This document shows, one piece after another, positions 53,257-63,061 of a DNA stretch of 64,000 bases (position 1 is its first letter; each line of letters starts with the position of its first letter). The position numbers were made by a program, and so were the translations under genes. The notes below the pieces were generated by a model that worked only from the letters and a program-made list of their open reading frames with translations, had not been told where the DNA came from and ran no database searches. The DNA comes from JBDHAC01 sp039588215 (GTDB taxonomy: Bacteria; Gemmatimonadota; Gemmatimonadetes; Palauibacterales; Palauibacteraceae): contig JBDHAD010000015.1 in the NCBI GenBank assembly GCA_039588215.1, positions 1-64,000 on the forward strand. The letters are read 5' to 3'.

Positions 53257-53856
53257 CTAGCGGCGCCCGCCCAGCAGGCTGCCGAGCAGACCCTTGCCGA
53301 GCCCCGCGAGGTCGTCGGCAATGCTTCCGTCGTTGTCCGCGTCCAGCAACTTGGCGAGCCCGCCCAACTCGGGGGCCGCAGCTGCAGCTTGCCTGTGCTC
53401 CGCCCCCAGCAGGTCGGTGAGACCGCCCTGATCGAGCTGGCGCTCTCTCTTCTGGCGGCCGAGCGCTCCCATCACGAGCGGAGCGACCACGGCCATGAGT
53501 TGCGTGACCTTGGAGACGTCGAGACCGCTCGACTTCGCGACGCCCTGCTCGACGGCCGAACGCCGATCCCCGAGGATATGTCCGAGGATCCCATTCCCGT
53601 CATCCGTATTCGGCTGGCCCAGGAAACCGCCGAGGTCGTCCAGCACGCTGCCGTCGTGGTCGCGCTCGAGGGCGCGGTGCAGGGATGCCGCGCCTTCGGG
53701 CTGCGTGGCGTTTCGGGCCAGACCCTGAAACAGAAGTGGCAGGGTGGCACCGACCGCGGCTTGAGTGGACGAGCGATCGGCGCCCAGCTGCCGCGACAGC
53801 GGGCCGAGCGAGTCGCCCGTGAGTTGCTCGAGTAGCATGGAAAGAGTCGAAGACAT
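53257..53856 (-). CDS. DUF937 family protein
   Basis: A 199-residue soluble protein. It starts MSSTLSMLLEQLTGDSLGPL and contains the DUF937 pattern TLPLLFQGLARNA, DLGGFLGQPNTDDGNGILGHIL and a second DGSIADDLAGLGKGLLGSLL at the C-terminus. The two D-x-D/N-G-S segments (ERDHDGSVLDD, DADNDGSIADD) resemble each other and may be an internal duplication. GGAGGGCATTG precedes the ATG at 53856. Function is unknown; it probably shares a transcript with the Kbp-like gene. Confidence 0.88.
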   Translation of the reverse strand: MSSTLSMLLEQLTGDSLGPLSRQLGADRSSTQAAVGATLPLLFQGLARNATQPEGAASLHRALERDHDGSVLDDLGGFLGQPNTDDGNGILGHILGDRRSAVEQGVAKSSGLDVSKVTQLMAVVAPLVMGALGRQKRERQLDQGGLTDLLGAEHRQAAAAAPELGGLAKLLDADNDGSIADDLAGLGKGLLGSLLGGRR

Positions 53857-54003
53857 CAATGCCCTCCGGTTGTTGATTTCGCAGAGTCGAACGTACGCAC
53901 GCTGATCGGGCCCTGCCACGGCACGGCTGGCTTGCCATCGGACCGGACCGAGCTCGGAACCTTGGACACGCACTTCACGGGTTTGGTCACATGCGCCGTT
54001 GCG

Positions 54004-56541
54004 TCAGTCGGTCGGATCCAGGATGTCGTCTATCCGGACGACGGCGTCTTGCAGGTGGAGTCGCGTCACCCGATCCGGCCCGCGCCCCAGCGCGCGCTGG
54101 ATCTCTCTCTTCAGCGTCTCGAGCTCGCCGCGCACGAACGCCCGGATATCGGACTGCGAGACATCCACGCGCGTGAGGAAGTTCCCTATGCCCCCGAATC
54201 CGAACAGGACTGGCGGGAGATCGGAATCCATGAGAAATCCCATCCGCTCGAGGTGGCCGCGCTGCAGGTTCCGCCGGTACACGTCGATGGGAGCACCGCT
54301 CCGCAACTCGCTCCAGATGGCTCCCCTCAGGTCATCCAACATCTCGACCAACTCGTAGGAGTCGGGGCCGTTCCTGGCGCCGGCCTCGATCAAACGCTGC
54401 ATGCGGCCCGGGTCGAGGACCCGGTTCACCACGCCGACCTGGAGTCCGCGCATCCGATCGACCGTGGAGGGGTTCTCGATTCGGGAGAGGATCTGCTCGT
54501 CGATCATCCAGGTTGGTGGCTGGAAGGCCTGTTCGGCGAAGAACTGCATCGCGCGACGTTGGGTCGCCTCATCCACGAATTCGTACACGGGTCCCTCTTG
54601 CCCGACCGCCTTACGAGTACGGGTGACGCCACCGATGTTCGTCACCACGTGGCCCATGTAACGGTTCCACTGGCCGATGACGTGGTTGTACAGCTCCTGG
54701 ATCTCGGCGTAGTCCTTCCCGTCCTGCTCGTCTCGCGTCCATTCCATCAGATTCGGTAGGATCCGCTTGAGGTTCTCGATCCCGAGCGCCGACGCCTCCA
54801 TGGCATCGGACCCGACCGCCTCGGTCAGGGACGTCGGGTCGATTCCGCTCGGATCGCCGAAGTAGTAGACCGGATCGCCCTCGTGCTCGCGGATCCACGC
54901 GTCGAGGGTCTCCTTCTCCTCGTCCGCGGATCCGGCGTCGAGGATCGGACGGTAGCCCCACATCACCGAGTATTTGTCATACGTGCCGATCTTCGGGTCG
55001 AAGCAGGCGCCCTCGTCCTCGGGTTGCGCGACGTAGTTGAAGCGCGCGTAGTCCATGATCGACGGCGCGACGCCTTCCCGGCACACGAAACCGGGCGCGC
55101 GGAGCGAGTCCACGGGGAACGCGGCGCTCGCCTTCATGTTGTGAGGCAGCCCCAGGGTGTGTCCGACCTCGTGCGCGGCCACGAACCGGATCAGGCTCCC
55201 CATCACGGCGTCGTCGAACAGCACGCGGCGCGCTGCGGGGTTCGCCGCCGCCGTCTGAATGAAGTACCAGTTGCGCAGAAGATTCGCGACGTTGTGAAAC
55301 CACCCGATGTCGCTCTCGAGAATCTCGCCTGTACGCGGGTCATGTACATGCGGTCCGAAGGCGTTCTGGACCTGTGAGGGAAACCAGCGGATCACGGAGT
55401 ATCGGACGTCTTCCGGGCTGAACTCCGGATCTTGCTCGAACGAAGGCGGATCGCGGGCGATGATCGCGCTGCTGAACCCGGCCGCCTCGAACGCCACCTG
55501 CCAGTCCTCGATGCCGGCTTTCAGGTAAGGGCGCCATTTCTCCGGGGTCGCGGGGTCGATGTAGTACACGATGGGCTTCACCGGATCGACCAGCTCGCCG
55601 CGCCGGAATGCGGCCGTGTCGCTCGGCTCCAACCGCCAACGCGTCACGTAGCGCCTGGTCACCACCTTCTGATCGCTCCTCCCGTAGTCCACCTGCTGGA
55701 CGCGAAAGAACCCGACGCGCTCGTCCCAGATTCGCGGCTGCATGGGCTCGTCGGGGAGCAAGATCATGGACTGGTTCATCTCGATCGACATCGCCCCCGT
55801 GGTCGGGTTCGAAGGCGGCCGCTGCGCGTTGTAGGTCAGGACGTGGCGAACCTCGACATTGCGTGGGAAGCTCTTGGCCCACTCGATGAAGGTTCGGCTC
55901 TCATCGAGCGATCGGACCCGAAACGCCTCGCGGCTGCTGTTGCTCAGCCCGATCATGGGTACGTCCTTCGTGAACAGCTCCGTCGCATCGATGACCACGC
56001 TGGTGCTGTCTTCGTTCTCCGCCTGGATCGCGAAAGAGCGGACGATCGGCTCGAAGTTGGACCTCCGGACGGCCTCGTAGATGGGCAGGGAGTCATCGGC
56101 CACGTTCACGTGCGAGACGATGCGCAGGAGGATCTCGTCGTCCTGGTTTTCGTCCCAGCGCAGCGTCTGTGTGTTGGTCTTGATCCCGCCGTAACCCAGG
56201 CCAGTCGCGGTGCGCGCGGTTCGAGACACGAGCAGGATCTCCCGTCCGAGGATCGGACGCGGGATTTCGAACAGCAGTTTCTCATCGACCGTGTGCACGA
56301 TGAACAGACCCGAGTCCGTCACGGCCTCGGCCGTCACGACCTCGCTGTACGGCTTCTTCTCCTCTTCCTGGTCCCCGCGGGCACCGGGCCCTCCTGGCCC
56401 CGAGCGGGCCGCCTGCGGACCGGTCCCGGACGGAGCCTGCCGGGGGGCGACGCAGGCCGACGTCAGTAAGACCAGCGGCAGCCAGATGGCAACCGCGACT
56501 CCGCGACGGGCCGTTCGGGCGATCATACCTGGTACGCTCAT
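54004..56541 (-). CDS. Zinc-dependent metalloprotease lipoprotein (DUF5117/DUF5118 type)
   Basis: An 845-residue exported protein. The leader ends LVLLTSAC, a lipobox. A long N-terminal beta region (DUF5118/DUF5117-like, VDEKLLFEIPRPILGREILL) precedes the catalytic part, with RFVAAHEVGHTLGLPHNMKA: the extended HExxHxxGxxH zinc motif of metzincins, including the third His. A Met-turn candidate is SIMDYARFNY. These large proteases are common in Bacteroidota, Acidobacteriota and Gemmatimonadota; substrates are unknown. It is monocistronic. Confidence 0.92.
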   Translation of the reverse strand: MSVPGMIARTARRGVAVAIWLPLVLLTSACVAPRQAPSGTGPQAARSGPGGPGARGDQEEEKKPYSEVVTAEAVTDSGLFIVHTVDEKLLFEIPRPILGREILLVSRTARTATGLGYGGIKTNTQTLRWDENQDDEILLRIVSHVNVADDSLPIYEAVRRSNFEPIVRSFAIQAENEDSTSVVIDATELFTKDVPMIGLSNSSREAFRVRSLDESRTFIEWAKSFPRNVEVRHVLTYNAQRPPSNPTTGAMSIEMNQSMILLPDEPMQPRIWDERVGFFRVQQVDYGRSDQKVVTRRYVTRWRLEPSDTAAFRRGELVDPVKPIVYYIDPATPEKWRPYLKAGIEDWQVAFEAAGFSSAIIARDPPSFEQDPEFSPEDVRYSVIRWFPSQVQNAFGPHVHDPRTGEILESDIGWFHNVANLLRNWYFIQTAAANPAARRVLFDDAVMGSLIRFVAAHEVGHTLGLPHNMKASAAFPVDSLRAPGFVCREGVAPSIMDYARFNYVAQPEDEGACFDPKIGTYDKYSVMWGYRPILDAGSADEEKETLDAWIREHEGDPVYYFGDPSGIDPTSLTEAVGSDAMEASALGIENLKRILPNLMEWTRDEQDGKDYAEIQELYNHVIGQWNRYMGHVVTNIGGVTRTRKAVGQEGPVYEFVDEATQRRAMQFFAEQAFQPPTWMIDEQILSRIENPSTVDRMRGLQVGVVNRVLDPGRMQRLIEAGARNGPDSYELVEMLDDLRGAIWSELRSGAPIDVYRRNLQRGHLERMGFLMDSDLPPVLFGFGGIGNFLTRVDVSQSDIRAFVRGELETLKREIQRALGRGPDRVTRLHLQDAVVRIDDILDPTD

Positions 56542-56659
56542 CCTGTTCCTCGAGATCGAGCTTGAGTCATATGGTGGTCCCTGCCGCGTCTGGCGGAGGC
56601 GCCTCTGAAACGGGCCGGAAAGTAGAAGTGGAGGGGAGCCGAGGCCAGTAAACGAGGTG

Positions 56660-56716
56660 GCGCCGCTCGCTCGCCAGACGCGGTCGCGCCGCTCGCTCGC
56701 CAGACGCGGTCGCGCC
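56660..56716. repeat. Tandem 26-bp repeat
   Basis: Two exact 26-base copies (56660-56685 and 56686-56711) plus the first 5 bases of a third, in the 280-base interval between the metalloprotease and the SnoaL-like gene. No coding role is visible. Confidence 0.8.
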
Positions 56717-56822
56717 CTCGATCGGCCCCTTTCGAGATTGACGGCGCCAGTGGCACAGGCTAGCGTACTCCCCTGCGGATCCCCCTGTCAGGTCCCGAAG
56801 TGTCCCCACAAGGAGGTGTACC

Positions 56823-57746
56823 GTGACGTTCCGTTCAGCCATTCCTGTCGTATTCGGTCTCCTGATCACGGCGTGCGCTCCCGAAGCCGAGCAGGCGGCC
56901 GAGGAAATGGCGGAGGCCACGACGCAGGAGTACGAGAGCGCCGGCAGTCTGATTGCCACGCTCGAGAGCAACTACGAGGAGCACTACAACCTCGGCCACG
57001 CGAGCATGGTCGCAGACCTGTACGCGGATGACGCGATCGTCATGAACGCGAACTCCGCCGTGAACAAGGGTCGCGACGCGATCACCGCGTCCTTGGAAGA
57101 GTTCATTACCACGTTCTCCCCCGTGCTCACGATCAACCCGGCCGAGCAGGTGATGGTGGGTGATTGGGTGGTGGACCGCGGCAGCTACACGCAGGAGATC
57201 TCGCCCGAGGGCGGCGACGCCGTCACGCTGAGCGGTTACTACATGAGCCTCTCTCAGCGAACCGAGGAGGGGCTGCGACTCCACCGGCTCGCCGTGAACA
57301 GCGATGGACCTCCCCCGATCCCGATGCCCGGGCCGGAGATGGTGGAGACCGAGGCGATGAGCGGCGGTCCGCTGGCCGATTTGATCGCCTTGTACGCCGA
57401 GCATTACAACATGGGTCACGAGTCGATGGTGTCCGACCTGTATACCGAGGACGGCGTGTCCATGTTCGCCGAGGCGCCGGCGTCGAACGGGCGCGCGGCG
57501 ATCGAAGCGGCGATCGCGGAAAGAATGGGCGAGGGGTCCCCCCAGCTCACGATCATGGATGCCGAGACCGTTATGCTCGGTGAAGGTTGGGCCGTGGACC
57601 GCGGTCACTACACGGTCGAGGCGACCGTAGAGGGCCAGAGCGTGACGCAATCGGGCACCTACATGAGCCTCTGTCGCGAGATGGACGACGGGTCGTGGAA
57701 GCTCCATTGGGGGCTCACCAACGCGGTGCCTATGCCCGCGATCTAA
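56823..57746 (+). CDS. Lipoprotein with two SnoaL/DUF4440-like domains
   Basis: A 307-residue protein. The leader MTFRSAIPVVFGLLITAC is a lipoprotein signal. Two homologous alpha+beta domains of about 125 residues follow. They share EEHYNLGHASMVADLYADDA / AEHYNMGHESMVSDLYTEDG, a GRDAI/GRAAI segment, WVVDRGSYT / WAVDRGHYT and GYYMSLSQR / GTYMSLCRE. These are NTF2-fold, ketosteroid-isomerase-like domains, usually ligand pockets. The start is GTG with AAGGAGG upstream. Confidence 0.85.
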   Translation: MTFRSAIPVVFGLLITACAPEAEQAAEEMAEATTQEYESAGSLIATLESNYEEHYNLGHASMVADLYADDAIVMNANSAVNKGRDAITASLEEFITTFSPVLTINPAEQVMVGDWVVDRGSYTQEISPEGGDAVTLSGYYMSLSQRTEEGLRLHRLAVNSDGPPPIPMPGPEMVETEAMSGGPLADLIALYAEHYNMGHESMVSDLYTEDGVSMFAEAPASNGRAAIEAAIAERMGEGSPQLTIMDAETVMLGEGWAVDRGHYTVEATVEGQSVTQSGTYMSLCREMDDGSWKLHWGLTNAVPMPAI

Positions 57747-57961
57747 GGACCGGGAGCCGCGGCGCTCGGCGCGATCGTCGCGGTGCGCCGGCCAGCCGGC
57801 CAGCGGGCGCTAGTGAAGACTAGAAGAACCGTGGTGGGCACAAGACGCGGTCGTCGCGAGTTCCTGAGAGAGGATCCCGGCGACCGCGTCGCTCATCCCG
57901 CGCTACAGCCGGAAATGGAGGTGCTTGCGAGAACCGCTACCCTCCGACTCCATTCACTCCC

Positions 57962-59410
57962 ATGACGACGCCGAGACGAATCGGCCTGCTCGCGGGCCCT
58001 GCTCTACTCGCGCTCATGCTGGCCCTTCCGACCCCGGAGGGACTCGATGCCCCCGCGTGGCGGACGGCCGCCGTCGGCATACTGATGGCGGTGTGGTGGC
58101 TCACGGAAGCGATCCCGATCCCGGCCACCGCCCTGGTTCCGCTGGTTCTGTTCCCGCTCGTCGGCGCCGGAAGCATCAGAGAGGCGGCGGCGCCGTTCGC
58201 CAACCCCATCATCTACCTGTTCCTGGGCGGATTCCTAATCGCGCTCGCCATGCAACGATGGGGGCTACACCGGCGCATCGCCCTCAACATCCTCTCTCGA
58301 GTAGGCTCCCGTCCGCACGCGTTGATCGGCGGATTCATGGGTGCCACGGCGTTTCTGAGCATGTGGGTCAGCAATTCGGCGGTGGCGCTTCTCATGCTGC
58401 CGATCGGTCTGTCGGTGATCCAGTTCAGCAAAGCGGGGCAGCCGGAGGGTGCCCCGGCCGGCCCGGAAGCGCCGTTCGGGGTCGCTCTCATGCTGGGGAT
58501 CGCGTACGCGGCCAATGTCGGAGGCATGGCGACGCTGGTGGGCACACCACCGAACGCCCTGCTGGCCGGCTATTTGTCCGAGTCGCACGGTCTCGAGGTC
58601 GGGTTCGGACAATGGATGCTACTCGGCCTGCCTCTCGTCATCGTCGCGCTCCCACTCGTATACCTGATCCTGACCCGTCTGGCCTTTCGGCTCCGACGGC
58701 TCGAGCTGAGCGGCGCAGGCGATCTGATCCGACAGGAAGTGGAGTCGCTCGGGCCGATGCGAAGACCGGAGAGGCTCGTGACCTTCGTGTTCGTCGCGGC
58801 CGGGACCCTGTGGATCACCCGCCCGCTGCTCGCCCGTTGGCTGCCCGGGATCTCGGATCCGGGAATCGCGATCGCCTGCGGGCTGCTGTTGTTCATCCTG
58901 CCGGCGGGGAAGGGGCGCGGACGAGTGCTGGACTGGGAATGGGCCGAGCGACTCCCCTGGGGTGTACTCGTCCTGTTCGGCGGCGGGCTCAGCCTCGCGG
59001 CCGCGATCGACCGAACCGGCCTGAACACATGGCTGGGTCATGGTGCCGCGGCGTTCGCCGATTGGCCGCCGTTTCTGTTCGTACTGGTCGTGACCCTGGT
59101 GGTCGTCCTGCTCACGGAGCTCACGAGCAACACGGCCACTGCCGCCGCGTTCCTGCCCATCCTGGGTGCGGCCGCGTTGGAGATCGGCTGGGATCCGCGG
59201 TTGCTCGCCGTCCCTGCGGCGCTGGCGGCGAGCTGCGCGTTCATGCTTCCGATCGCAACACCGCCGAACGCGATCGTGTACGGCAGCGGCCAGGTCACGG
59301 TGCCTCAGATGGCCCGTGCCGGAGTGTGGCTCAACGCCGTCATGGCTCTCCTGATCACCGTGTTCGCCATGGTTCTCATGCCGCTCGTGTTCAGCGATCT
59401 GACGCGGTAG
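57962..59410 (+). CDS. DASS-family (SLC13) sodium/dicarboxylate or sulfate symporter
   Basis: A 482-residue inner-membrane carrier with about 11 helices. Family landmarks are VWWLTEAIPIPATAL, then the first substrate motif SMWVSNSAVALLMLPI and its repeat LTELTSNTATAAAFLPILGA, which place the S-N-S/T and S-N-T signatures of DASS transporters. TLVGTPPNALLAGYL and PIATPPNAIVYGSG are the matching loops of the inverted repeats. Substrate (di- or tricarboxylates or sulfate) cannot be decided. Confidence 0.92.
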   Translation: MTTPRRIGLLAGPALLALMLALPTPEGLDAPAWRTAAVGILMAVWWLTEAIPIPATALVPLVLFPLVGAGSIREAAAPFANPIIYLFLGGFLIALAMQRWGLHRRIALNILSRVGSRPHALIGGFMGATAFLSMWVSNSAVALLMLPIGLSVIQFSKAGQPEGAPAGPEAPFGVALMLGIAYAANVGGMATLVGTPPNALLAGYLSESHGLEVGFGQWMLLGLPLVIVALPLVYLILTRLAFRLRRLELSGAGDLIRQEVESLGPMRRPERLVTFVFVAAGTLWITRPLLARWLPGISDPGIAIACGLLLFILPAGKGRGRVLDWEWAERLPWGVLVLFGGGLSLAAAIDRTGLNTWLGHGAAAFADWPPFLFVLVVTLVVVLLTELTSNTATAAAFLPILGAAALEIGWDPRLLAVPAALAASCAFMLPIATPPNAIVYGSGQVTVPQMARAGVWLNAVMALLITVFAMVLMPLVFSDLTR

Positions 59411-59567
59411 CCGGCTCTGAGCGGGCGTTGCGTAGCTTTCCCCCGCCGCGCGCGGAGGGTACCTTTGGGCGCTTTCCTGTGAACGGGTTTGCCCCCTGGC
59501 GGGTACACTCCAGACCGGACCGCCGAGCGGGATCAACGGACGACATCAACCGATGGTGTGCTCTTAG

Positions 59568-61277
59568 ATGTTTTCCACCCTGAAATGGCGCGTGGGGATG
59601 ATCATCACCCTCCTCGTGCTCTGTGGCTTCGCGCTCCTGCCCAAGGAGGGCCCCGACGGCGAGCGAATCCCACCGCTCAATCTCGGGCTCGATCTCCAGG
59701 GCGGGATGCACCTCGCGGTCGAGATCGACGACCCGGATGAGACGATCGCCGCCGACGCGGGCGATGATGCGCTCGAGCGGACGCTGACGACGATCCGCAA
59801 CCGGATTGACGAGTTCGGTGTCAGGGAGCCCACGATCCAGCGCGCGGGCAACCGGATCATCGTCGAGTTGGCGGGAATCCAGGATCGGGAGCGGGCGAGG
59901 GCGATCGTCGAGCGCACCGCGTACATGGAATTCAAGATCGTCACGGACGGATCGGCGTTTATCCAGGCGCTACCGCGCATGGACCGGGCGGTCGTGAACG
60001 AGATCGGAGAAGAGAATCTCCAGCGGGCACCGATCACTACGGATGTCGACCTCACCCAGATTCTCGAAGGTGCCGGGGCCGCCGACTCGCAGCAGGTCAC
60101 GCCTGCCGATAGCGCGGGTGAACCCGATCCTGCGGCCCCCGACTCCGCCGCCGTCAGCGCGCCAGCGGCGGAGGGCGAGCAGGCCGCGGACACGGTCGAC
60201 AGCCCCATCACGGGAGCCGAGCTGCGCCCGCTCACGGCGCTTCTGAGCACGGGGCAGATCGCCGGGGAGTTCTTCGTGGCGGAGCAGGACGTGCCCACGG
60301 TGGAGCGCTACCTGGCGCTCGAATCGGTGCAGGCCCTCGTGCCGCGCGAAGTCACGCTCCACTGGGGGGTGGAGCAATTCGCGGCCGGTGGGACTTCCTA
60401 CCGCCCGCTGTATGTCCTGGACTCGGAACCGCTCCTCACGGGGGAGTTCCTCCAGGACGCGGGCCCGGCCAACCGGGACCCTACGTTCAACCGCCCGATC
60501 GTGCCGTTCGAGACGACGCGTCGTGGTGCTCGCCTGTTCGAGCGCGGTACGAGCCGGCATGTCGGCGACAACATGGCGATTGTGTTGGATCAGCGCGTGC
60601 AGAGCTACGCGGTGATCCGCAGCACGCTCAGTCGTCGCGCACAGATCGAGCTCGCCCCGGGGGCCTCGTTCCAGGAGGCCCAGGACCTGGCCCTCGTCCT
60701 CCGCGCGGGCGCGCTGCCCATGCCGATACGGATCGTGGAGGAGCGCAGCGTCGGTCCGTCGCTGGGCGCCGACTCGATCCGACAGGGCCGCACCGCCTTC
60801 ATGATCGGGATAATCGCGGTCGTGGTCGTGATGATCGGGTACTACCACCTGGCGGGGGTGCTCGCCGTAACGGCGATGGCGGGTTACGTCGTCTTCGTAA
60901 TGGGGGGGCTGGCCGGACTCGATGCCACCCTCACCCTCCCGGGGATCGCCGGGCTGATTCTCTCGGTGGGGATGGCGGTGGATGCGAACGTCCTGATCTT
61001 CGAGCGCATCCGAGAAGAGCTGGACGCGGGCAAGACGCCGCGTACGGCGGTGGAGGCCGGGTTCTCGAACGCGCTCTCCGCGATCGTGGACGCCAACCTG
61101 ACGACGTTGATCACCGGCATCATCCTGTTTCAGTTCGGGACCGGGCCGGTTCGTGGGTTCGCGGTGACACTGTGCATCGGGATCCTGGCCTCGTTCTTCT
61201 CGGCGATCTACGTGACCCGAACGCTGTTCATGATCTACCTGAACCGACGCGGCACCAGCGAGTCGGTGAGCATCTAG
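59568..61277 (+). CDS. secD: Protein translocase subunit SecD
   Basis: A 569-residue membrane subunit that uses the proton-motive force to complete Sec export. Helix 1 (WRVGMIITLLVLCGFALLP) is followed by the P1 periplasmic domain (LGLDLQGGMHLAVEIDD, RIDEFGVREPTIQRAGNRI). The last five helices contain SVGMAVDANVLIFERIREEL, the conserved RND-type motif. Residues about 167-210 form an Ala/Pro/Asp-rich insertion (ADSAGEPDPAAPDSAAVSAP) not found in the E. coli protein. It is followed by secF after 46 bases containing a hairpin. Confidence 0.95.
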   Translation: MFSTLKWRVGMIITLLVLCGFALLPKEGPDGERIPPLNLGLDLQGGMHLAVEIDDPDETIAADAGDDALERTLTTIRNRIDEFGVREPTIQRAGNRIIVELAGIQDRERARAIVERTAYMEFKIVTDGSAFIQALPRMDRAVVNEIGEENLQRAPITTDVDLTQILEGAGAADSQQVTPADSAGEPDPAAPDSAAVSAPAAEGEQAADTVDSPITGAELRPLTALLSTGQIAGEFFVAEQDVPTVERYLALESVQALVPREVTLHWGVEQFAAGGTSYRPLYVLDSEPLLTGEFLQDAGPANRDPTFNRPIVPFETTRRGARLFERGTSRHVGDNMAIVLDQRVQSYAVIRSTLSRRAQIELAPGASFQEAQDLALVLRAGALPMPIRIVEERSVGPSLGADSIRQGRTAFMIGIIAVVVVMIGYYHLAGVLAVTAMAGYVVFVMGGLAGLDATLTLPGIAGLILSVGMAVDANVLIFERIREELDAGKTPRTAVEAGFSNALSAIVDANLTTLITGIILFQFGTGPVRGFAVTLCIGILASFFSAIYVTRTLFMIYLNRRGTSESVSI

Positions 61278-61288
61278 TGACAGAAACC

Positions 61289-61306
61289 CGCTGGGGTCCC
61301 CCAGCG
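61289..61306 (+). repeat. Hairpin between secD and secF
   Basis: CGCTGGG and CCCAGCG form a 7-bp stem around GTCC, 12 bases after the secD stop and ahead of the secF start. It might moderate read-through or act in mRNA processing; no T tract follows. Confidence 0.5.
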
Positions 61307-61323
61307 ATCCGCGTAGAGGTGGC

Positions 61324-62274
61324 ATGAGGCTCTTTCACGACGCGAAGTACGATTTTCTCGGTATCCGGAGGCGGGCGTACATCCTGTCGGCGACGCTGAT
61401 CGTGATCGGTATGGTCTCGATCGCCGTCCACCGCGGACTGAACGCGGGAGTGGAGTTCACGGGTGGGACCCTCCTCCAGGTCCGTTTCACCGAGCAGGTC
61501 GACGTCGGTCAGCTGCGCGACGCATTGACCGCGGCCGGCTTCGAAGGCGCCCAGATCCAGCAGCTGCGAGCTGCGGGCGTGGGCGGTGGGGAAACGGTCA
61601 GCGAGTTCCTGTTTCGCGTGCAAGCGTTCGAAGGCGCGGGCGGAGAAGGCGTGGGATCGCTGTTCGGCAGCGCGCTGGAGTCACGCTTCGAGCCCGATCA
61701 GTTCGAGATCGTCCGCGTCGAAGCCGTGGGACCGAGAGTCGGGGGCGAGCTCCAGGTCAAGGCGACCTCGGCGATCCTTCTCTCGTTCCTGTTGACGCTC
61801 ATCTATCTGGCGTTCCGGTTCGAGTGGAGGTTCGGCGTGGCGGCGGTGGTTGCCACCGTGCACGACATCTTGATCACGTTCGGATTCATCTCGCTCCTGA
61901 ACGTGGAGATCACGCTCGCCACCGTCGCGGCGCTCCTCACGATCGTCGGGTATTCGCTGAACGACACGATCGTCGTGTTCGACCGCGTACGAGAGAACCT
62001 GCGAAAGAAGCGGAAGGAGCCGTATATCCGGACGCTGAATCGCAGCATCAACGAGACGCTACCACGGACGGTGCTGACGAGCGGTACGACTCTGGTCGCA
62101 CTAGGATCCCTCTTCCTGCTCGGCGGAGCGGTCATCCGCCCGTTCGCGCTCGTGTTGATCCTGGGTGTGTTCATCGGGACCTATTCCTCCATCTTCGTCG
62201 CGTCTCCCGCCCTGCTGGAGATCCACGACGCCGAGCGCCGCCGGTCCGCGCGAGCGGCCCACGCCGCCGGCTAA
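61324..62274 (+). CDS. secF: Protein translocase subunit SecF
   Basis: A 316-residue partner of SecD with six helices. The start MRLFHDAKYDFLGIRRRAYI and GLNAGVEFTGGTLLQVRF are typical. The C-terminal half has ATVHDILITFGFISLLNVEI and GYSLNDTIVVFDRVRENLRK, the SecF signature. It ends in a basic tail rich in Arg and Ala. Confidence 0.95.
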   Translation: MRLFHDAKYDFLGIRRRAYILSATLIVIGMVSIAVHRGLNAGVEFTGGTLLQVRFTEQVDVGQLRDALTAAGFEGAQIQQLRAAGVGGGETVSEFLFRVQAFEGAGGEGVGSLFGSALESRFEPDQFEIVRVEAVGPRVGGELQVKATSAILLSFLLTLIYLAFRFEWRFGVAAVVATVHDILITFGFISLLNVEITLATVAALLTIVGYSLNDTIVVFDRVRENLRKKRKEPYIRTLNRSINETLPRTVLTSGTTLVALGSLFLLGGAVIRPFALVLILGVFIGTYSSIFVASPALLEIHDAERRRSARAAHAAG

Positions 62275-62293
62275 CGCCACGGCGCGGTCTGTC

Positions 62294-63061
62294 GTGGAGA
62301 CCCCGCCGCTCTTCGATTCACACCTTCACCTCACCAGCGCGCGCTTCGAGGAGGATCGAGGCGACGCGCTGGATCGAGCTCGCGCAGCCGGCGTGACCGA
62401 GATGGTCACGATCGCCACCGGTCCCGAAGACTCCCGACGGGCGATCCGGCTGGCAGAGGCCGCGCCCGGCGTATGGGCGAGCGCGGGACTGCACCCGCAC
62501 GACGCTGCCCGGTTCTCGGACGACCTGTTCCGGGAGATCGAGGACCTCGCCCGGAGCGAGGCGGTCGTGGCCCTCGGCGAGACCGGCCTGGATTATCATT
62601 ACGACCACGCGCCCCGAGAGGTGCAGATCGAGAGCTTCCGTGCTCACCTGGAGGCCGGGTCGCGGACCGGGCTGCCGGTCGTCGTGCACTCACGGGCGGC
62701 CGACGACGACACGAACGAGCTGCTGTCCGAGTTCGCCGGACGGGCCACCGGAGTGCTGCACTGCTTCACTGCGGGATTAGCCCTGCTGGAAGCGGGACTC
62801 GAGCTGGGCTGGTTCGCCTCGTTCTCCGGAATCGTCAGCTTCGTCGATGAGTTGGCGCCCCTCGTGCGGGCCGTGCCCGACGACCGTCTCCTGATCGAAA
62901 CGGACAGCCCCTATCTGGCACCGGTCCCGAAGCGGGGCCGCCGCAACGAACCCGCGTTCCTACCGTTCACCTGCGGGGCGGTCGCGCGGATTCGGGGTAC
63001 CGAGCACAATGAGATCGCGACTTTGACACGGGCCAACGCACGACGATTCTATGGTGTCTAG
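62294..63061 (+). CDS. tatD: TatD-family DNase
   Basis: A 255-residue TIM-barrel metal-dependent nuclease. Metal ligands are seen in LFDSHLHLTSARF, ALGETGLDYHYDHAP, LPVVVHSRAADDD, TGVLHCFTAG and LIETDSPYLAPVPKRGRRNE. The start GTG at 62294 puts the first motif at residue 7; the upstream frame overlaps secF. Its end overlaps mutL by 11 bases. Confidence 0.93.
   Translation: METPPLFDSHLHLTSARFEEDRGDALDRARAAGVTEMVTIATGPEDSRRAIRLAEAAPGVWASAGLHPHDAARFSDDLFREIEDLARSEAVVALGETGLDYHYDHAPREVQIESFRAHLEAGSRTGLPVVVHSRAADDDTNELLSEFAGRATGVLHCFTAGLALLEAGLELGWFASFSGIVSFVDELAPLVRAVPDDRLLIETDSPYLAPVPKRGRRNEPAFLPFTCGAVARIRGTEHNEIATLTRANARRFYGV

Noticed and set aside
55432..56469. 345-codon open frame on the plus strand
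   Set aside because: Antisense to the metzincin-type lipoprotein; no domain and shadow-like composition.
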